64,000 bases of DNA from an uncultured Eubacterium sp. (GCA_902495595.1 CABUXV010000001.1:66018-130017), one strand, 5' to 3'. Counted from the stretch's first letter, positions 42,765 to 53,284 are shown. Program-made: numbers and translations. The notes: generated by a model from the sequence alone, not told the origin.

Positions 42765-44060
42765 ATGAGTAAATATGATGATAATAACGAATTGAGATGT
42801 TCGTTTTGCGGAAAGCCGCAGAGTCAGGTTAAGAAACTTGTAAGCGGTTCAGGAGTATATATATGCAATGAGTGTGTTGCACTTTGTCAGGATATAATAG
42901 AATCCGAAGAAAGCAAACATGCTGCTCAGGAACAGACTGCCGAAGCAGGCGGCAGACTTCCGAAACCAAAAGAGATTTTTGATATACTTTCGGAATATGT
43001 AATCGGACAGGATAATGCAAAGAAAGCTCTTTCGGTTGCTGTATACAACCATTATAAGAGAATAAAGAACGATTATTCTGTTGATGAAAAAGACAGTGAA
43101 ATAGAATTGCAGAAAAGCAATATTGTTATGGTCGGACCTACGGGTTCCGGTAAGACGCTGCTTGCGCAGACACTGGCAAAGATTCTTGATGTACCTTTTG
43201 CGATTGCAGACGCTACAGCGCTTACAGAAGCCGGATATGTGGGAGAAGACGTTGAAAATATACTTTTGAAACTTATTCAGGCGGCTGATTACGATATAGA
43301 AAAAGCCCAGAAGGGGATAATATATGTCGATGAGATTGATAAGATAGCCAGAAAGTCAGAGAATCCTTCGATAACAAGAGATGTAAGCGGTGAAGGCGTA
43401 CAGCAGGCATTGCTTAAAATTTTGGAAGGAACGGTTGCAAATGTACCTCCGCAGGGAGGGAGAAAACATCCTCATCAGGATTTTCTGCAATTTGATACCA
43501 CTAATGTACTCTTCATATGCGGAGGTGCATTTGACGGACTTGACAAAGTGGTTCAGAGAAGAATCGGTGAAAAGACCATAGGATTTAATTCCAATGTTGA
43601 AAACAACAAGATGGAACAGGCGGAGATTTTAAAACATGTTCAGCATGAAGATTTGCTTAAATATGGTTTAATTCCTGAATTTATAGGCAGGCTTCCTGTT
43701 CTTGTAACTCTTGAAGAACTTTCTAAAGATGCTTTGATAAGGATAATAACCGAACCGAAGAATGCATTGGTTAAGCAATATAACAAATTATTCGATATGG
43801 ATGATGTTGAACTTGAGATAACTTCCGATGCAATAGAAGCCATAGCGGAAAAGGCTTTGCAGAGGAAGACGGGAGCAAGGGGCTTGAGAGGCATCATGGA
43901 AAAAATAATGACAAATATCATGTATGAAGTGCCTTCAAGAAATGATGTTAAAAAATGTATTATAACAAGAGAAACCGTAGAGGCAGAAAAAGAACCTGAA
44001 CTTATATTAGCTGAACCTAAGCTTGCTAAGACCAAGGGAGCAACAGCAGAAACGGCGTAA
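42765..44060 (+). CDS. clpX: ATP-dependent Clp protease unfoldase subunit
   Basis: A 431-residue AAA+ unfoldase. The zinc-binding domain has CSFCGK and ICNECVALC; Walker A is GPTGSGKT, Walker B is IIYVDEIDKI, and the ClpP-docking loop IGF is in KTIGFNSN. The pore motif GYVGED is present. Confidence 0.97.
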   Translation: MSKYDDNNELRCSFCGKPQSQVKKLVSGSGVYICNECVALCQDIIESEESKHAAQEQTAEAGGRLPKPKEIFDILSEYVIGQDNAKKALSVAVYNHYKRIKNDYSVDEKDSEIELQKSNIVMVGPTGSGKTLLAQTLAKILDVPFAIADATALTEAGYVGEDVENILLKLIQAADYDIEKAQKGIIYVDEIDKIARKSENPSITRDVSGEGVQQALLKILEGTVANVPPQGGRKHPHQDFLQFDTTNVLFICGGAFDGLDKVVQRRIGEKTIGFNSNVENNKMEQAEILKHVQHEDLLKYGLIPEFIGRLPVLVTLEELSKDALIRIITEPKNALVKQYNKLFDMDDVELEITSDAIEAIAEKALQRKTGARGLRGIMEKIMTNIMYEVPSRNDVKKCIITRETVEAEKEPELILAEPKLAKTKGATAETA

Positions 44061-44075
44061 TTGAAATTTATCATG

Positions 44076-44099
44076 GGGCGGCTTTTAAGTCGCCCTGTT
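44076..44099 (+). terminator. Hairpin between clpX and lon
   Basis: GGGCGGCTT and AAGTCGCCC pair with one G-T wobble, followed by TGTTT. The short T-run suggests a partial terminator or processing site rather than a full stop. Confidence 0.45.
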
Positions 44100-44119
44100 T
44101 ATATAAAGGAGGAGATTGC

Positions 44120-46516
44120 ATGGATGAAAAAAATAAAATTCTTAATGATATGGATAATATAAAGGATGAAAAAATAGAGGATTTGGATATAGTTGATAAG
44201 ATGGAGCTTCCGATGATACCTTTGAGAGGTCTTTCTGTATTTCCCAATATGGTACTTCATTTTGACATCGGACGTGAAAAATCCATAAATGCTCTGGAGA
44301 AAGCCATGATAATGAATCAGCATATTTTCCTGGCATCTCAGAAAGACGATAATACGGATCTTCCTACTCCTGAGGATTTTTATCATATAGGAACCATAGG
44401 GAAGATAAAGCAAATGCTGAAACTTCCGGGAGACTCCATAAGGGTTTTAGTTGAAGGAATATGCAGAGGGGAAATTGAAGAGATATCCTTTGATGTTCCT
44501 TACTTCAGCTGCGTTGTAAAAAAAATAGAGGATGAATCCCCTGAAGATGATGATGCTGAAGCAGAAGCATTGATGAGAACCGTACTTTCAAGTTTCGATG
44601 AATATATAAACGTTAATCAAAATCTATCGCCTGAAGTGTTTGCCGGCGTGGTTACCATAGAAGAACCGGGAAGAATGGCGGATATGATAGCTTCTCATCT
44701 GGAACTTAAACTGGAAGACAAGCAGATACTGCTTGAAACCTTTGATGCAAAAGAAAGACTTCGCAAGTTAAATGATATGATTATAAAGGAGATTGAGATA
44801 CTCAATATCGAACATGATATAACGAGTAAGGTAAAGTCTCAGATAAACAAGAATCAGAGAGAATATTATCTCAGGGAGCAGATGAGAGCCATACAGGAAG
44901 AACTGGGCGGAACAGAAGATATGGAAGATGAAATCGCAGGTTTTAAAGAAACTCTCGAATCCCTTGAACTTGATGAAAAGACAAAGGATAAAATAGAAAA
45001 GGAAATAAATAGATTTTCCAAGATGCAGCCGGCTTCAGCGGAAGCTACTGTAAGCAGAAACTATATTGAAACCGTATTGGCTCTTCCTTGGAATAAAGAA
45101 AGCGAAGATAATATAGATTTAAACAAGGCAGAAGAGATACTTAATGAGGACCACTACGGTTTGAATAAGGTAAAGGAAAGAGTTCTGGAATATTTAGCAG
45201 TTATGCAGCTTTCGGAAAGCCTTAAAGGACCAATACTGTGTCTTGTTGGTCCTCCGGGAGTCGGTAAGACCTCTATAGCTAAAAGTGTGGCGAGAGCTGT
45301 AGGAAGAGAGTTTGTGAGGATGTCCTTGGGAGGTGTCAGAGATGAAGCTGAGATAAGAGGTCACAGAAGAACTTATATAGGAGCAATACCGGGCAGAATA
45401 ATGAATGCTGTCAAAGAAAGCGGAGTTAAAAATCCTGTGTTTCTTTTTGATGAGGTTGATAAGATCGGGGCAGATTATAAAGGTGACCCGGCTTCGGCTC
45501 TTTTGGAAGTATTAGACCCGGAACAGAACAAAGATTTTACAGATCACTATCTGGAAGTTCCTTTTGATTTATCAAAAGTGATGTTTATAACGACCGCAAA
45601 TACTACTGAAACTATACCAAGGCCGCTGTTAGACAGAATGGAAGTTATAGAAGTAAGCGGATATACAGAAGAAGAAAAGCTTAATATAGCCCAGCAATAT
45701 CTAGTTCCTAAACAGATAAAAGAAAACGGTCTTGCTAAAAGCAATATTGCATTTACGGAGCAGGGCATAAGAACTATAATAAATTATTATACGAGGGAGT
45801 CAGGCGTAAGAAATCTGGAAAGAGAAATAGGCACTTTGTGCAGAAAAGTTGCCAAAAATTACGTTTGTGGAGATACTAAAAAAGTCAGCATATCCTCTAA
45901 AAAAGTTCAGGAGTTTTTAGGCAAGAAAAAATTCAGATTTGATATAATAAAAGGAGAAACCGAAGTAGGCGTTACTACCGGACTTGCATGGACAGCAGTG
46001 GGAGGAGACACTCTGTTTATAGAAACGACATCTGTACCTGGTAGCGGAAAGCTTGTTCTTACGGGACAGCTTGGAGATGTAATGCAGGAATCGGCAAAAG
46101 CTGGAATAAGCTATATACGCTCAGCAGCAAAAAAACTTAAAATTGACGAAGAATTTTATAAGAAATGCGATCTGCATATTCACATTCCGGAAGGAGCAAT
46201 ACCTAAAGACGGACCTTCTGCAGGCGTTACAATGTGTACTGCAATAATTTCTACACTGACAGGAATACCGGTAAGAAAAGATATTGCTATGACCGGAGAA
46301 ATAACTTTAAGAGGAAAAATTCTTCCTGTGGGAGGAATAAGAGAAAAGGTAATGGCAGCTCATCGTGCAGGAATAAGAAAAGTGCTGCTTCCAAAAGATA
46401 ACGAAGCAGATATATCCGATATTCCTCAGACAGTAAGAGATGAAATGGAATTTGTTTTGATAAAGCATGTAAATGATGCGTTAAAACAGGTTTTGGTAAA
46501 GGATGAATCAAAATGA
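44120..46516 (+). CDS. lon: ATP-dependent protease Lon
   Basis: A 798-residue AAA+ protease. The N-terminal substrate domain begins PMIPLRGLSVFPNMVLHF, Walker A GPPGVGKTS is at about 377, Walker B is VFLFDEVDKI, and the protease Ser is S700 in KDGPSAGV with Lys in the RKVLLPKDN segment. Full length, 4-nt overlap (ATGA) with engB. Confidence 0.97.
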   Translation: MDEKNKILNDMDNIKDEKIEDLDIVDKMELPMIPLRGLSVFPNMVLHFDIGREKSINALEKAMIMNQHIFLASQKDDNTDLPTPEDFYHIGTIGKIKQMLKLPGDSIRVLVEGICRGEIEEISFDVPYFSCVVKKIEDESPEDDDAEAEALMRTVLSSFDEYINVNQNLSPEVFAGVVTIEEPGRMADMIASHLELKLEDKQILLETFDAKERLRKLNDMIIKEIEILNIEHDITSKVKSQINKNQREYYLREQMRAIQEELGGTEDMEDEIAGFKETLESLELDEKTKDKIEKEINRFSKMQPASAEATVSRNYIETVLALPWNKESEDNIDLNKAEEILNEDHYGLNKVKERVLEYLAVMQLSESLKGPILCLVGPPGVGKTSIAKSVARAVGREFVRMSLGGVRDEAEIRGHRRTYIGAIPGRIMNAVKESGVKNPVFLFDEVDKIGADYKGDPASALLEVLDPEQNKDFTDHYLEVPFDLSKVMFITTANTTETIPRPLLDRMEVIEVSGYTEEEKLNIAQQYLVPKQIKENGLAKSNIAFTEQGIRTIINYYTRESGVRNLEREIGTLCRKVAKNYVCGDTKKVSISSKKVQEFLGKKKFRFDIIKGETEVGVTTGLAWTAVGGDTLFIETTSVPGSGKLVLTGQLGDVMQESAKAGISYIRSAAKKLKIDEEFYKKCDLHIHIPEGAIPKDGPSAGVTMCTAIISTLTGIPVRKDIAMTGEITLRGKILPVGGIREKVMAAHRAGIRKVLLPKDNEADISDIPQTVRDEMEFVLIKHVNDALKQVLVKDESK

Positions 46517-47100
46517 TAATAAAGAAATCAGACCTTGAAGCAGTTGCGGTAAGAGCCGACCAGTATCCTCCGGATAATTTAAGTGAAATAGCATTTGCAG
46601 GGAGGTCCAATGTAGGAAAATCGTCTCTGTTGAATTTAATTACAGGGAGGAAGAAACTGGCGAGGGTCAGTGGAAGTCCGGGTAAAACAAGAACCATAAA
46701 CTTTTATCTGATAAATGAAGAATTCAGAATTGTGGATCTTCCCGGATACGGATATGCCAAAGTTTCAAAATCCATATCGGAAGGCTGGGGAGAAATGATG
46801 GAGCGTTACCTTGAAAGCAGACCTAATTTATTAAAGGTTATTCAGCTCGTAGATATAAGACATGCCCCGTCAAAGCAGGATATAGAAATGTACAGCTATC
46901 TTAGGCATTATGGATTGGATGGTATTGTAGTAGCAACTAAAGCTGATAAAATTTCGAGAAACCAGATTCAGAAAAGTATAAAGACTATAAGGTCTGTTTT
47001 GAAATTGTCACAGGATGATATGGTTATTCCGGTATCTTCCTTGAAAAGAACCGGATGTGAAGAGTTGCTTGAAGTTATGGAGAAATTACTGGAGGGCTAA
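46513..47100 (+). CDS. engB: Ribosome biogenesis GTPase EngB/YsxC
   Basis: A 195-residue Era-like GTPase required for 50S assembly. G1 GRSNVGKSS, G3 DLPGYGYA, G4 TKADK and the switch GKTRTINFY. The gene order after lon is conserved in Firmicutes. Confidence 0.95.
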   Translation: MIIKKSDLEAVAVRADQYPPDNLSEIAFAGRSNVGKSSLLNLITGRKKLARVSGSPGKTRTINFYLINEEFRIVDLPGYGYAKVSKSISEGWGEMMERYLESRPNLLKVIQLVDIRHAPSKQDIEMYSYLRHYGLDGIVVATKADKISRNQIQKSIKTIRSVLKLSQDDMVIPVSSLKRTGCEELLEVMEKLLEG

Positions 47101-47454
47101 GTGCAGTTTTTAGGATTTCAGGTACTAATTAAAAGAATAAAAGCAATAAAATTCATGATGAAAGATAGGTCAGTGCCAAAGAGGAAAAAAGCCCTTATTA
47201 TTTTTGGCATTATATATTTATTTTTGCCTGTAGATTTGATTCCTCCAATACTTTTTCCCATTGCATGGATAGACGACTTGGTATTATGGCTGTTTATACT
47301 GTGGTATTTGAGCAGTGAACTTGATAAATACTGGAACGGAGGCAAAACAAAGGATTATTCGAAAAAATATCGTGGAAAAAAATTTGTCGATGATGTAGAA
47401 TATGAAGTGGATGGGAAAAAGAAAAAAGAAGAAGCAAATAGTAATAAGAAATAA
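47101..47454 (+). CDS. DUF1232/YkvA-domain protein
   Basis: A 117-residue protein starting with GTG immediately after the engB stop. Residues about 30-75 form the YkvA core: a hydrophobic pair around LFLPVDLIPPILFPIAWIDDL (VDLIPD-like motif), then a charged Lys-rich tail. The function is unknown; a membrane association is likely. Confidence 0.8.
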   Translation: MQFLGFQVLIKRIKAIKFMMKDRSVPKRKKALIIFGIIYLFLPVDLIPPILFPIAWIDDLVLWLFILWYLSSELDKYWNGGKTKDYSKKYRGKKFVDDVEYEVDGKKKKEEANSNKK

Positions 47455-47492
47455 TATAAACCCTGTTACTGAATCATTTAAGGAGAGTTTGT

Positions 47493-48020
47493 ATGAGTCG
47501 TGAAACAATAGGAACAGTTATGATTACTCAGCAGCAGATAAATGAACGTGCAGCTGAAATAGGGCGTCAGATAGAAGCTGATTTTAAGGATGAAGAGATA
47601 GTTCTTGTAGGAATACTCAGGGGAGCCGTACTGTGGATGGCTGATATAATGAAGAATGTAGACTTGGATATGATTATAGATTTTATGGCAGTAAGCAGCT
47701 ATGGATCATCTACGAAGTCTTCAGGAATCGTTAAGATAAATAAAGACCTTGATACGGATATTGAGGGCAAAAATGTTATTATTGTAGAGGATATTGTAGA
47801 TTCCGGAACGACTCTTAATTATCTTAAAGGGTATTTTGAAAACAGGGATGCTAAACAGGTTAGAATATGTACGCTTCTTGATAAACCTGACGGAAGAAAA
47901 GTTGACATAGATGTTGATTATATAGGTTTTACTGTAGATGATAAGTTTATAGTGGGATACGGTCTGGACTATGATCAGAGGTACAGGAATCTTCCGTACA
48001 TAACATATTTGCAGGAATGA
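47493..48020 (+). CDS. hpt: Hypoxanthine phosphoribosyltransferase
   Basis: A 175-residue purine salvage enzyme. The PRPP motif is VIIVEDIVDSGTTL, the pyrophosphate loop is GILRGAV, and DFMAVSSYG, VGYGLDYDQRYRNLPY are family motifs. RBS AAGGAGAG. Confidence 0.95.
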   Translation: MSRETIGTVMITQQQINERAAEIGRQIEADFKDEEIVLVGILRGAVLWMADIMKNVDLDMIIDFMAVSSYGSSTKSSGIVKINKDLDTDIEGKNVIIVEDIVDSGTTLNYLKGYFENRDAKQVRICTLLDKPDGRKVDIDVDYIGFTVDDKFIVGYGLDYDQRYRNLPYITYLQE

Positions 48021-48040
48021 AACAAATGAACGTTATATTT

Positions 48041-48080
48041 AAAAAGGTGCAGACACACTTTGATTGTCCGCACCTTTTTT
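48041..48080. terminator. Terminator of hpt
   Basis: AAAAAGGTGC and GCACCTTTTTT form a perfect stem with a 19-nt loop that adds two more pairs; A- and T-runs on both sides allow use by spoVT from the other strand. Confidence 0.85.
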
Positions 48081-48166
48081 ATCATTCATGAAATACCATA
48101 TGGCAGTACTTCATGAACGTAACAAAGCCTGCCGCCGAAAAAAATCAGTAAAGGCGGATTTGTTTT

Positions 48167-48658
48167 TTAATTTTCCATTTGTTTTGCAAGAAATCCCGCT
48201 CCGAGTTCCGCTGTTTTTACCTCAACATCTGTAAGCTGTTTCCCTTCAGGAGGTATAATTGTTACAGACCCTATGGGATCGCCGTTTGTAAGAATAGGTA
48301 TAACTACCTTGGAATTGTTTTCGTATTTATTCTTATGCTGTATAATGCTGTCCAGGTCTTCGTCAATTTCCTTGTTGATATAGTCCTTTTGCTTGATGCC
48401 GGAAACAGCTACAAATCTGTCCGTATCCGAAACCAGCACAGGCATACCCAATATGGATGAAGCCGTTTCAACAAAACCTTCGGCAATCTGTCCGAGTTCG
48501 CTTATAGGAGAATACTTTTTAAGAATTACTTCTCCTGAGGTGCCCGTGTAGATTTCAAGAGGATCACCCTCACGTATTCTGAGAACTTTTCTTATTTCTT
48601 TGGGAACGACAACTCTTCCCAGGTCGTCTATTCTTCTTACTATTCCGGTTGCTTTCAT
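48167..48658 (-). CDS. spoVT: Stage V sporulation regulator SpoVT
   Basis: A 163-residue regulator. The AbrB-type DNA-binding domain is MKATGIVRRIDDLGRVVVPKE at the N-terminus (strongly identical to B. subtilis SpoVT), followed by KKYSPISELG and a GAF-like domain (about 56-163) ending GAGFLAKQME. It acts late in the forespore. Slightly shorter than the 178-residue B. subtilis protein. The start follows GGAGGAAAT. Confidence 0.95.
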   Translation of the reverse strand: MKATGIVRRIDDLGRVVVPKEIRKVLRIREGDPLEIYTGTSGEVILKKYSPISELGQIAEGFVETASSILGMPVLVSDTDRFVAVSGIKQKDYINKEIDEDLDSIIQHKNKYENNSKVVIPILTNGDPIGSVTIIPPEGKQLTDVEVKTAELGAGFLAKQMEN

Positions 48659-48730
48659 ATAATTTCCTCCAGTAACTTTTGTATATAACTATTGTTTGTA
48701 AAACTTGGACAAATATACCTATTAAAGTCT

Positions 48731-48759
48731 TTGACTTTTAAGTATTATTGCAGTAACAT
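48731..48759 (+). promoter_or_regulatory. Promoter of the cardiolipin synthase gene
   Basis: TTGACT (48731-48736), a 17-nt spacer and TAACAT (48754-48759), 33 nt before the start. Confidence 0.5.
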
Positions 48760-48792
48760 TTTAATAAGTGGCTTTTAACGGGAGAGAGTATA

Positions 48793-50340
48793 ATGGAAAA
48801 ATTAAGGAAATTTTGGAAAGTAATATTCGGAAGAACAGGAATACTTGTTTTTTTAATGCTGGTTCAGGCTGTCATAATATTCGGAGGTTTTGCGGTTCTC
48901 GGAAGCAAAGCATGGATAGCGAATTATACCACAAGCATTTTGGCTGTTATAATACTTATATATATTTTGAATGCAAGACAAAATTCCAGTTTTAAACTGA
49001 TGTGGATAATATTCATTCTTATAGTTCCCATAGTGGGCGTGGCTTTTTACATATACACTAAGATGCAGCCGGGCACAGCTTATATATCGAAACGTATGTA
49101 TGAACTTTTGGAGGAGGAAAAGGAGTATCTTGTACCGGAAAAAGATACTTTAAATAATATATTATCAGAGTCAAAACAGGAATATGGTTTTTTCAGATAT
49201 CTTCACAGAAAAGGAAAATATCCTGTTTATAATAATGCCAGCGTTAAATATTTTCCTCTTGGAGAGGACAAGTTTGAAGAACTGGTATATCAGCTGGAGA
49301 AGGCTGAAAAATTTATATTTCTTGAATATTTTATAGTTGAACGTGGGATTATGTGGAATAAAGTATTAAAAATACTTGCAAGGAAAGCACGCGACGGAGT
49401 AGAGGTAAGATTTATGTATGACGGTACCTGTACTTTATCTCTGCTCCCCAAGAACTACCCAAAGAGAATGCGAAAACTTGGAATACAGTGTAAAGTTTTT
49501 TCTCCTATGAAGCCTTTTCTGACGACTCATCAGAATAACAGAGACCACAGAAAGATAGTCGTTATAGATGGAAACACAGCTTTTACAGGCGGAATTAACC
49601 TGGCTGATGAATATATAAATAAAAAAGAACGATTCGGACACTGGAAAGATACGGCTATAATGGTTCAGGGAAAAGCTGTTGACAGCTTTACACTGATGTT
49701 TCTGCAGATGTGGAACATTGATGAGAAGAAGAAAGAGAATTACGATAAATATCTTCAAAAGTATGTCGTTACGGAAGCAGGTATGAGAAAGGGCGGATAT
49801 ATTGCGCCTTATGGGGACAGTCCTTTTGATGATGAGGAAGTCGGCGAAAAAGTATATTTGGATATATTAAACAGGGCCAGAGATTACGTACATATAATGA
49901 GTCCCTATCTTATTTTGGATGAAGAGCTTATTAACAGTTTGATGTTCGCTGCGCAGAGAGGCGTAGAGGTTAAGCTGATACTGCCTCATATTCCTGATAA
50001 GAAATATGCCTATGTTTTAGCGAGAACTTATTATGAAGAGCTTATAAAACAAGGAATACAAATATATGAGTATACACCCGGCTTTGTTCATGCAAAAGTA
50101 TTTACATGTGATGATGAAAGAGCTGTCGTGGGAACTATAAATCTGGATTTCAGAAGCTTATATCTGCATTTTGAATGTGCGGCATATATATGGAAAAATC
50201 CGGTTATTGATGATATAGAACTGGACTTTCAAAATACGCTTAGAATGTGTCAGCCCATAAGTGTAATAGACTGTAAGGAATATAGTCTTATAGGGAAAAT
50301 AGTGGGAAGAGTGCTGAGAGTTATAGCTCCGCTTATGTAG
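48793..50340 (+). CDS. cls: Cardiolipin synthase
   Basis: A 515-residue membrane phosphatidyltransferase of the phospholipase D superfamily that makes cardiolipin from phosphatidylglycerol. Two to three N-terminal membrane segments (about 15-90), then two HKD motifs: HRKIVVIDG with GGINLAD, and HAKVFTCDD with GTINLD. Full length. Confidence 0.94.
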   Translation: MEKLRKFWKVIFGRTGILVFLMLVQAVIIFGGFAVLGSKAWIANYTTSILAVIILIYILNARQNSSFKLMWIIFILIVPIVGVAFYIYTKMQPGTAYISKRMYELLEEEKEYLVPEKDTLNNILSESKQEYGFFRYLHRKGKYPVYNNASVKYFPLGEDKFEELVYQLEKAEKFIFLEYFIVERGIMWNKVLKILARKARDGVEVRFMYDGTCTLSLLPKNYPKRMRKLGIQCKVFSPMKPFLTTHQNNRDHRKIVVIDGNTAFTGGINLADEYINKKERFGHWKDTAIMVQGKAVDSFTLMFLQMWNIDEKKKENYDKYLQKYVVTEAGMRKGGYIAPYGDSPFDDEEVGEKVYLDILNRARDYVHIMSPYLILDEELINSLMFAAQRGVEVKLILPHIPDKKYAYVLARTYYEELIKQGIQIYEYTPGFVHAKVFTCDDERAVVGTINLDFRSLYLHFECAAYIWKNPVIDDIELDFQNTLRMCQPISVIDCKEYSLIGKIVGRVLRVIAPLM

Positions 50341-50366
50341 GGAATATTTGTTGTCAGGAGGTTTTT

Positions 50367-51653
50367 ATGCTGTTTAAAAATATAACTATTTTGAATGAAT
50401 TTTTTAATCTCGAGTGTGATTGCTATATCGGTATAAAAAATGACCGTATAGATTACATTGGAAAGAAAAAACCTGAAGGTGAATGGGGAAGAGAATACGA
50501 TGGAAAAGGTAAGCTTTTAATGAGCGGGTTTTATAATGCCCATGGACATTCGCCAATGACATTGATGAGGGGATATGGAGAAAATCTTGTGCTGCAGGAT
50601 TGGTTAAATGAAAAGATTTTTCCTTTTGAAAACCGATTGGACGGTGAGGCGGTATACTGGGCGACTATGCTTGCTATGGCAGAATCCTTCAAGTTCGGCA
50701 TAGTATCAACGAGCGATATGTATTACTTTTGCGACGATATGGCGAGAGCTTTTATCGAATGCGGGGCAAAAGGCAATATCTCAAGGTCAATAGCCAATGT
50801 TAAAGGGGAAAGCCCTGAAAAACTTGAAAGCTTTAAAGAAGCAAGGAAGTTTTATGATAATTTTCACGGAGAAGCAGATGGAAGGATAAAAGTTGATGCC
50901 AGCCTACATGCAGAGTATACATCAAATCCTGAAACGGCAATGGCTCTTGCTGAATACGCTTCAAGCGTTGATACTCTAATGCAGGTACACGTATCGGAAA
51001 CCAAGCTTGAGCATGATGAATGTATAAAACGGCATGGACTTACTCCCGCGGCATATCTTGAACGTATGGGAATATTTGATGTTCCTGCGGTAGCGGCTCA
51101 TTGTGTATATTCGACGGAAGAAGATATGGAGATATTCAAAGCAAAAGGTGTTACGGTGGCAGCAAATCCAGTAAGCAATATGAAGCTTGCCAGCGGTATC
51201 TGCAATGTTTCAGAGATTATGAAAAGAGGAATAAATGTAGCCATAGGTACAGATAGTGTTGCAAGCAACAATAATCTTGATTTTATGGAAGAGATCAAGC
51301 TTATGGCTATAGGCAATAAAGTTTTGCGGGCTGACCCGACGGCAGTAACACCAAAAGAAGCTTTAAAAGCGGCGACAGCAGGCGGGGCAAAAGCGCAGGG
51401 AAGAGATGACTGCGGTGTTTTGAAAGAAGGAAATAAAGCGGACCTGATAATTATAGATATTGATTCTCCTAATATGCATCCTGCTCACAATATCATCAAT
51501 AATTTAGTGTATTCTTGTTCAAGCAGTGATATAATTATGACTGTTGTAGACGGAAAAGTGGTATATGAGAATGGAATTTATTGTACAATAGATATAGAGA
51601 AAGTTATATATCAGGCTGAGAAAGCTACAAATAAAATACTTGAAAGGCTTTAA
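50367..51653 (+). CDS. Amidohydrolase of the MTA/SAH deaminase group
   Basis: A 428-residue metal-dependent deaminase. NAHGHSPMTLMRGYGENLVL is the metal and substrate motif near the start, then HVSETKLEHDEC, AAHCVYS and IGTDSVASNNNLD. These are the motifs of methylthioadenosine/S-adenosylhomocysteine deaminases (MtaD), though guanine-type deaminases are close. RBS AGGAGG. Confidence 0.87.
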   Translation: MLFKNITILNEFFNLECDCYIGIKNDRIDYIGKKKPEGEWGREYDGKGKLLMSGFYNAHGHSPMTLMRGYGENLVLQDWLNEKIFPFENRLDGEAVYWATMLAMAESFKFGIVSTSDMYYFCDDMARAFIECGAKGNISRSIANVKGESPEKLESFKEARKFYDNFHGEADGRIKVDASLHAEYTSNPETAMALAEYASSVDTLMQVHVSETKLEHDECIKRHGLTPAAYLERMGIFDVPAVAAHCVYSTEEDMEIFKAKGVTVAANPVSNMKLASGICNVSEIMKRGINVAIGTDSVASNNNLDFMEEIKLMAIGNKVLRADPTAVTPKEALKAATAGGAKAQGRDDCGVLKEGNKADLIIIDIDSPNMHPAHNIINNLVYSCSSSDIIMTVVDGKVVYENGIYCTIDIEKVIYQAEKATNKILERL

Positions 51654-51655
51654 AC

Positions 51656-53284
51656 ATGGCAAAGAAATCACTTGTTAAAGGAGCTGCCGTACTGGCGGTT
51701 GCAGGACTTTTTGTAAAATTTTTAGGCGCATTTTTCAGAATTCCCCTTGCAAATATGATAGGTTCGGTGGGAATGGCGAATTATACTCCCGCATATTCAC
51801 TTTATAATTTTCTGCTTGTATTTTCGACAGCAGGTCTTCCGGTAGCCATTTCGAAAATGGTTTCCGAAAGACATGTAATGGGACAGTACAGAGAGGCGGA
51901 AAGAGTTTTCAAGCTATCAAGAACACTTATGTTTTTCCTCGGAGTTGCAGGATTCTGCGTAGTTTATTTTTTTGCAGATATTATTGCAGAGAGCATCAAT
52001 GTGCCTGGTTCTGCTCTGTCAATGAAAGCCACCGCTCCGGCGCTTATACTGGTACCTCTTATGGCATCATACAGAGGCTATTTTCAAGGTATGAGTGAAA
52101 TGACTCCTACTGCGGTTTCGCAGATAGTAGAACAGATTTTCAGAGTTGTATGTGGATTGGCTCTGGCAATGTTTTTATTGGATAACGTATGGATTTTTGA
52201 AAGTTTTACGGCAAAGCAAAGAGGTGCAGCCGGTGGATGCTTCGGAGCATCTGCGGGAGCTTTGGGCGGACTTATTGCTGTAGTTATAATATATCTTCTT
52301 GCCAGAAAGAAAATAAAGAGGCAGGTATACAGTGACAAAACGGGAGATAAGGAAAAATCTTCCGTAATAATGAAGAGAATTTTGGTTATAGCTATACCTA
52401 TAACCATAGGTACATCCATAATGCCTATAGTAAATCTCATAGATGCAGGTGTGGTATCATCGAGGCTGGCGGCTTCCGGATGGGATAAATTAGTTGCAGA
52501 AGATTTGTATGGTCAGCTTACAGGATTTGCGTCACCTCTTGTAGGCTTTCCGCAGATATTGACACAGGCAATAGTATTAAGTCTTGTTCCGCTGGTATCG
52601 GCGGCTCACAGAAAAAAAGATACCCATGATCTTCACAATAATTTGATTATGGGATTCAGAATGTCTATGATAATAGGCATTCCATGTGCTGTAGGACTTA
52701 TTGTACTTGCAGAGCCGATTTTGCTTTTGTTATATCCTACTCAGAAAGCCAGCGCGCTGAGTGCGGCATCGTGTCTTCAGATTTTGGGTGTAGGATTCGT
52801 AGGGCTTTCTATTGTTCTCACTATGACGGGGGGACTTCAGGGTATAGGAAAACAGATGATACCCGTAAGGAATTTGTTTATAGGCGTCGTTATGAAATTT
52901 ATAGTTACCTGGACATTGACAGCAATACCGGCAATCAATGTTCTTGGAGCAGCTATAGGAACTGTTGTTGCATATTTTATAGCGGCAACGCTTGATGTCA
53001 TGGCATTGAAAAAATATACGGCTGTAAAGTTTTCTGCAAATATGATATTCGTTAAACCTTTAATATCTGCGGCAGTTATGGGGGCAGTGGCAGTAGTATG
53101 TTATAAGTTGATATATGCCGGAACGGGAAGCAACGGGATATCAACTGTAATATCTATTTTGGCGGCTATAGCTGTATACGGAATAATGATTTTGAAGACC
53201 AAAGCAGTGACCAGAGAGGAAGTTTCAAATATGCCTATGGGTACTAAATTAGTACGTATTTGTGACAAACTGAAATTATGGTAA
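51656..53284 (+). CDS. MOP-superfamily lipid flippase, SpoVB/MurJ (YtgP)-like
   Basis: A 542-residue membrane protein with about 14 spans. The N-terminus KGAAVLAVAGLFVKFLGAFFRIPLANMIG is the family signature, given here only in part; PAYSLYNFLLVFSTAGLPVAISKMVSE follows. Relatives move lipid II or spore-cortex precursors. Two nt separate it from the amidohydrolase gene. Which precursor it moves is not determined. Confidence 0.9.
   Translation: MAKKSLVKGAAVLAVAGLFVKFLGAFFRIPLANMIGSVGMANYTPAYSLYNFLLVFSTAGLPVAISKMVSERHVMGQYREAERVFKLSRTLMFFLGVAGFCVVYFFADIIAESINVPGSALSMKATAPALILVPLMASYRGYFQGMSEMTPTAVSQIVEQIFRVVCGLALAMFLLDNVWIFESFTAKQRGAAGGCFGASAGALGGLIAVVIIYLLARKKIKRQVYSDKTGDKEKSSVIMKRILVIAIPITIGTSIMPIVNLIDAGVVSSRLAASGWDKLVAEDLYGQLTGFASPLVGFPQILTQAIVLSLVPLVSAAHRKKDTHDLHNNLIMGFRMSMIIGIPCAVGLIVLAEPILLLLYPTQKASALSAASCLQILGVGFVGLSIVLTMTGGLQGIGKQMIPVRNLFIGVVMKFIVTWTLTAIPAINVLGAAIGTVVAYFIAATLDVMALKKYTAVKFSANMIFVKPLISAAVMGAVAVVCYKLIYAGTGSNGISTVISILAAIAVYGIMILKTKAVTREEVSNMPMGTKLVRICDKLKLW

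Noticed and set aside
43640..44074. Open frame of 144 codons opposite the end of clpX
   Set aside because: Antisense to a well-conserved gene, no start signals and a composition typical of a reverse frame.
48085..48117. Two TTCATGAA palindromes after the hpt terminator as an operator
   Set aside because: They lie between convergent genes with no promoter, so a regulatory role is not supported.
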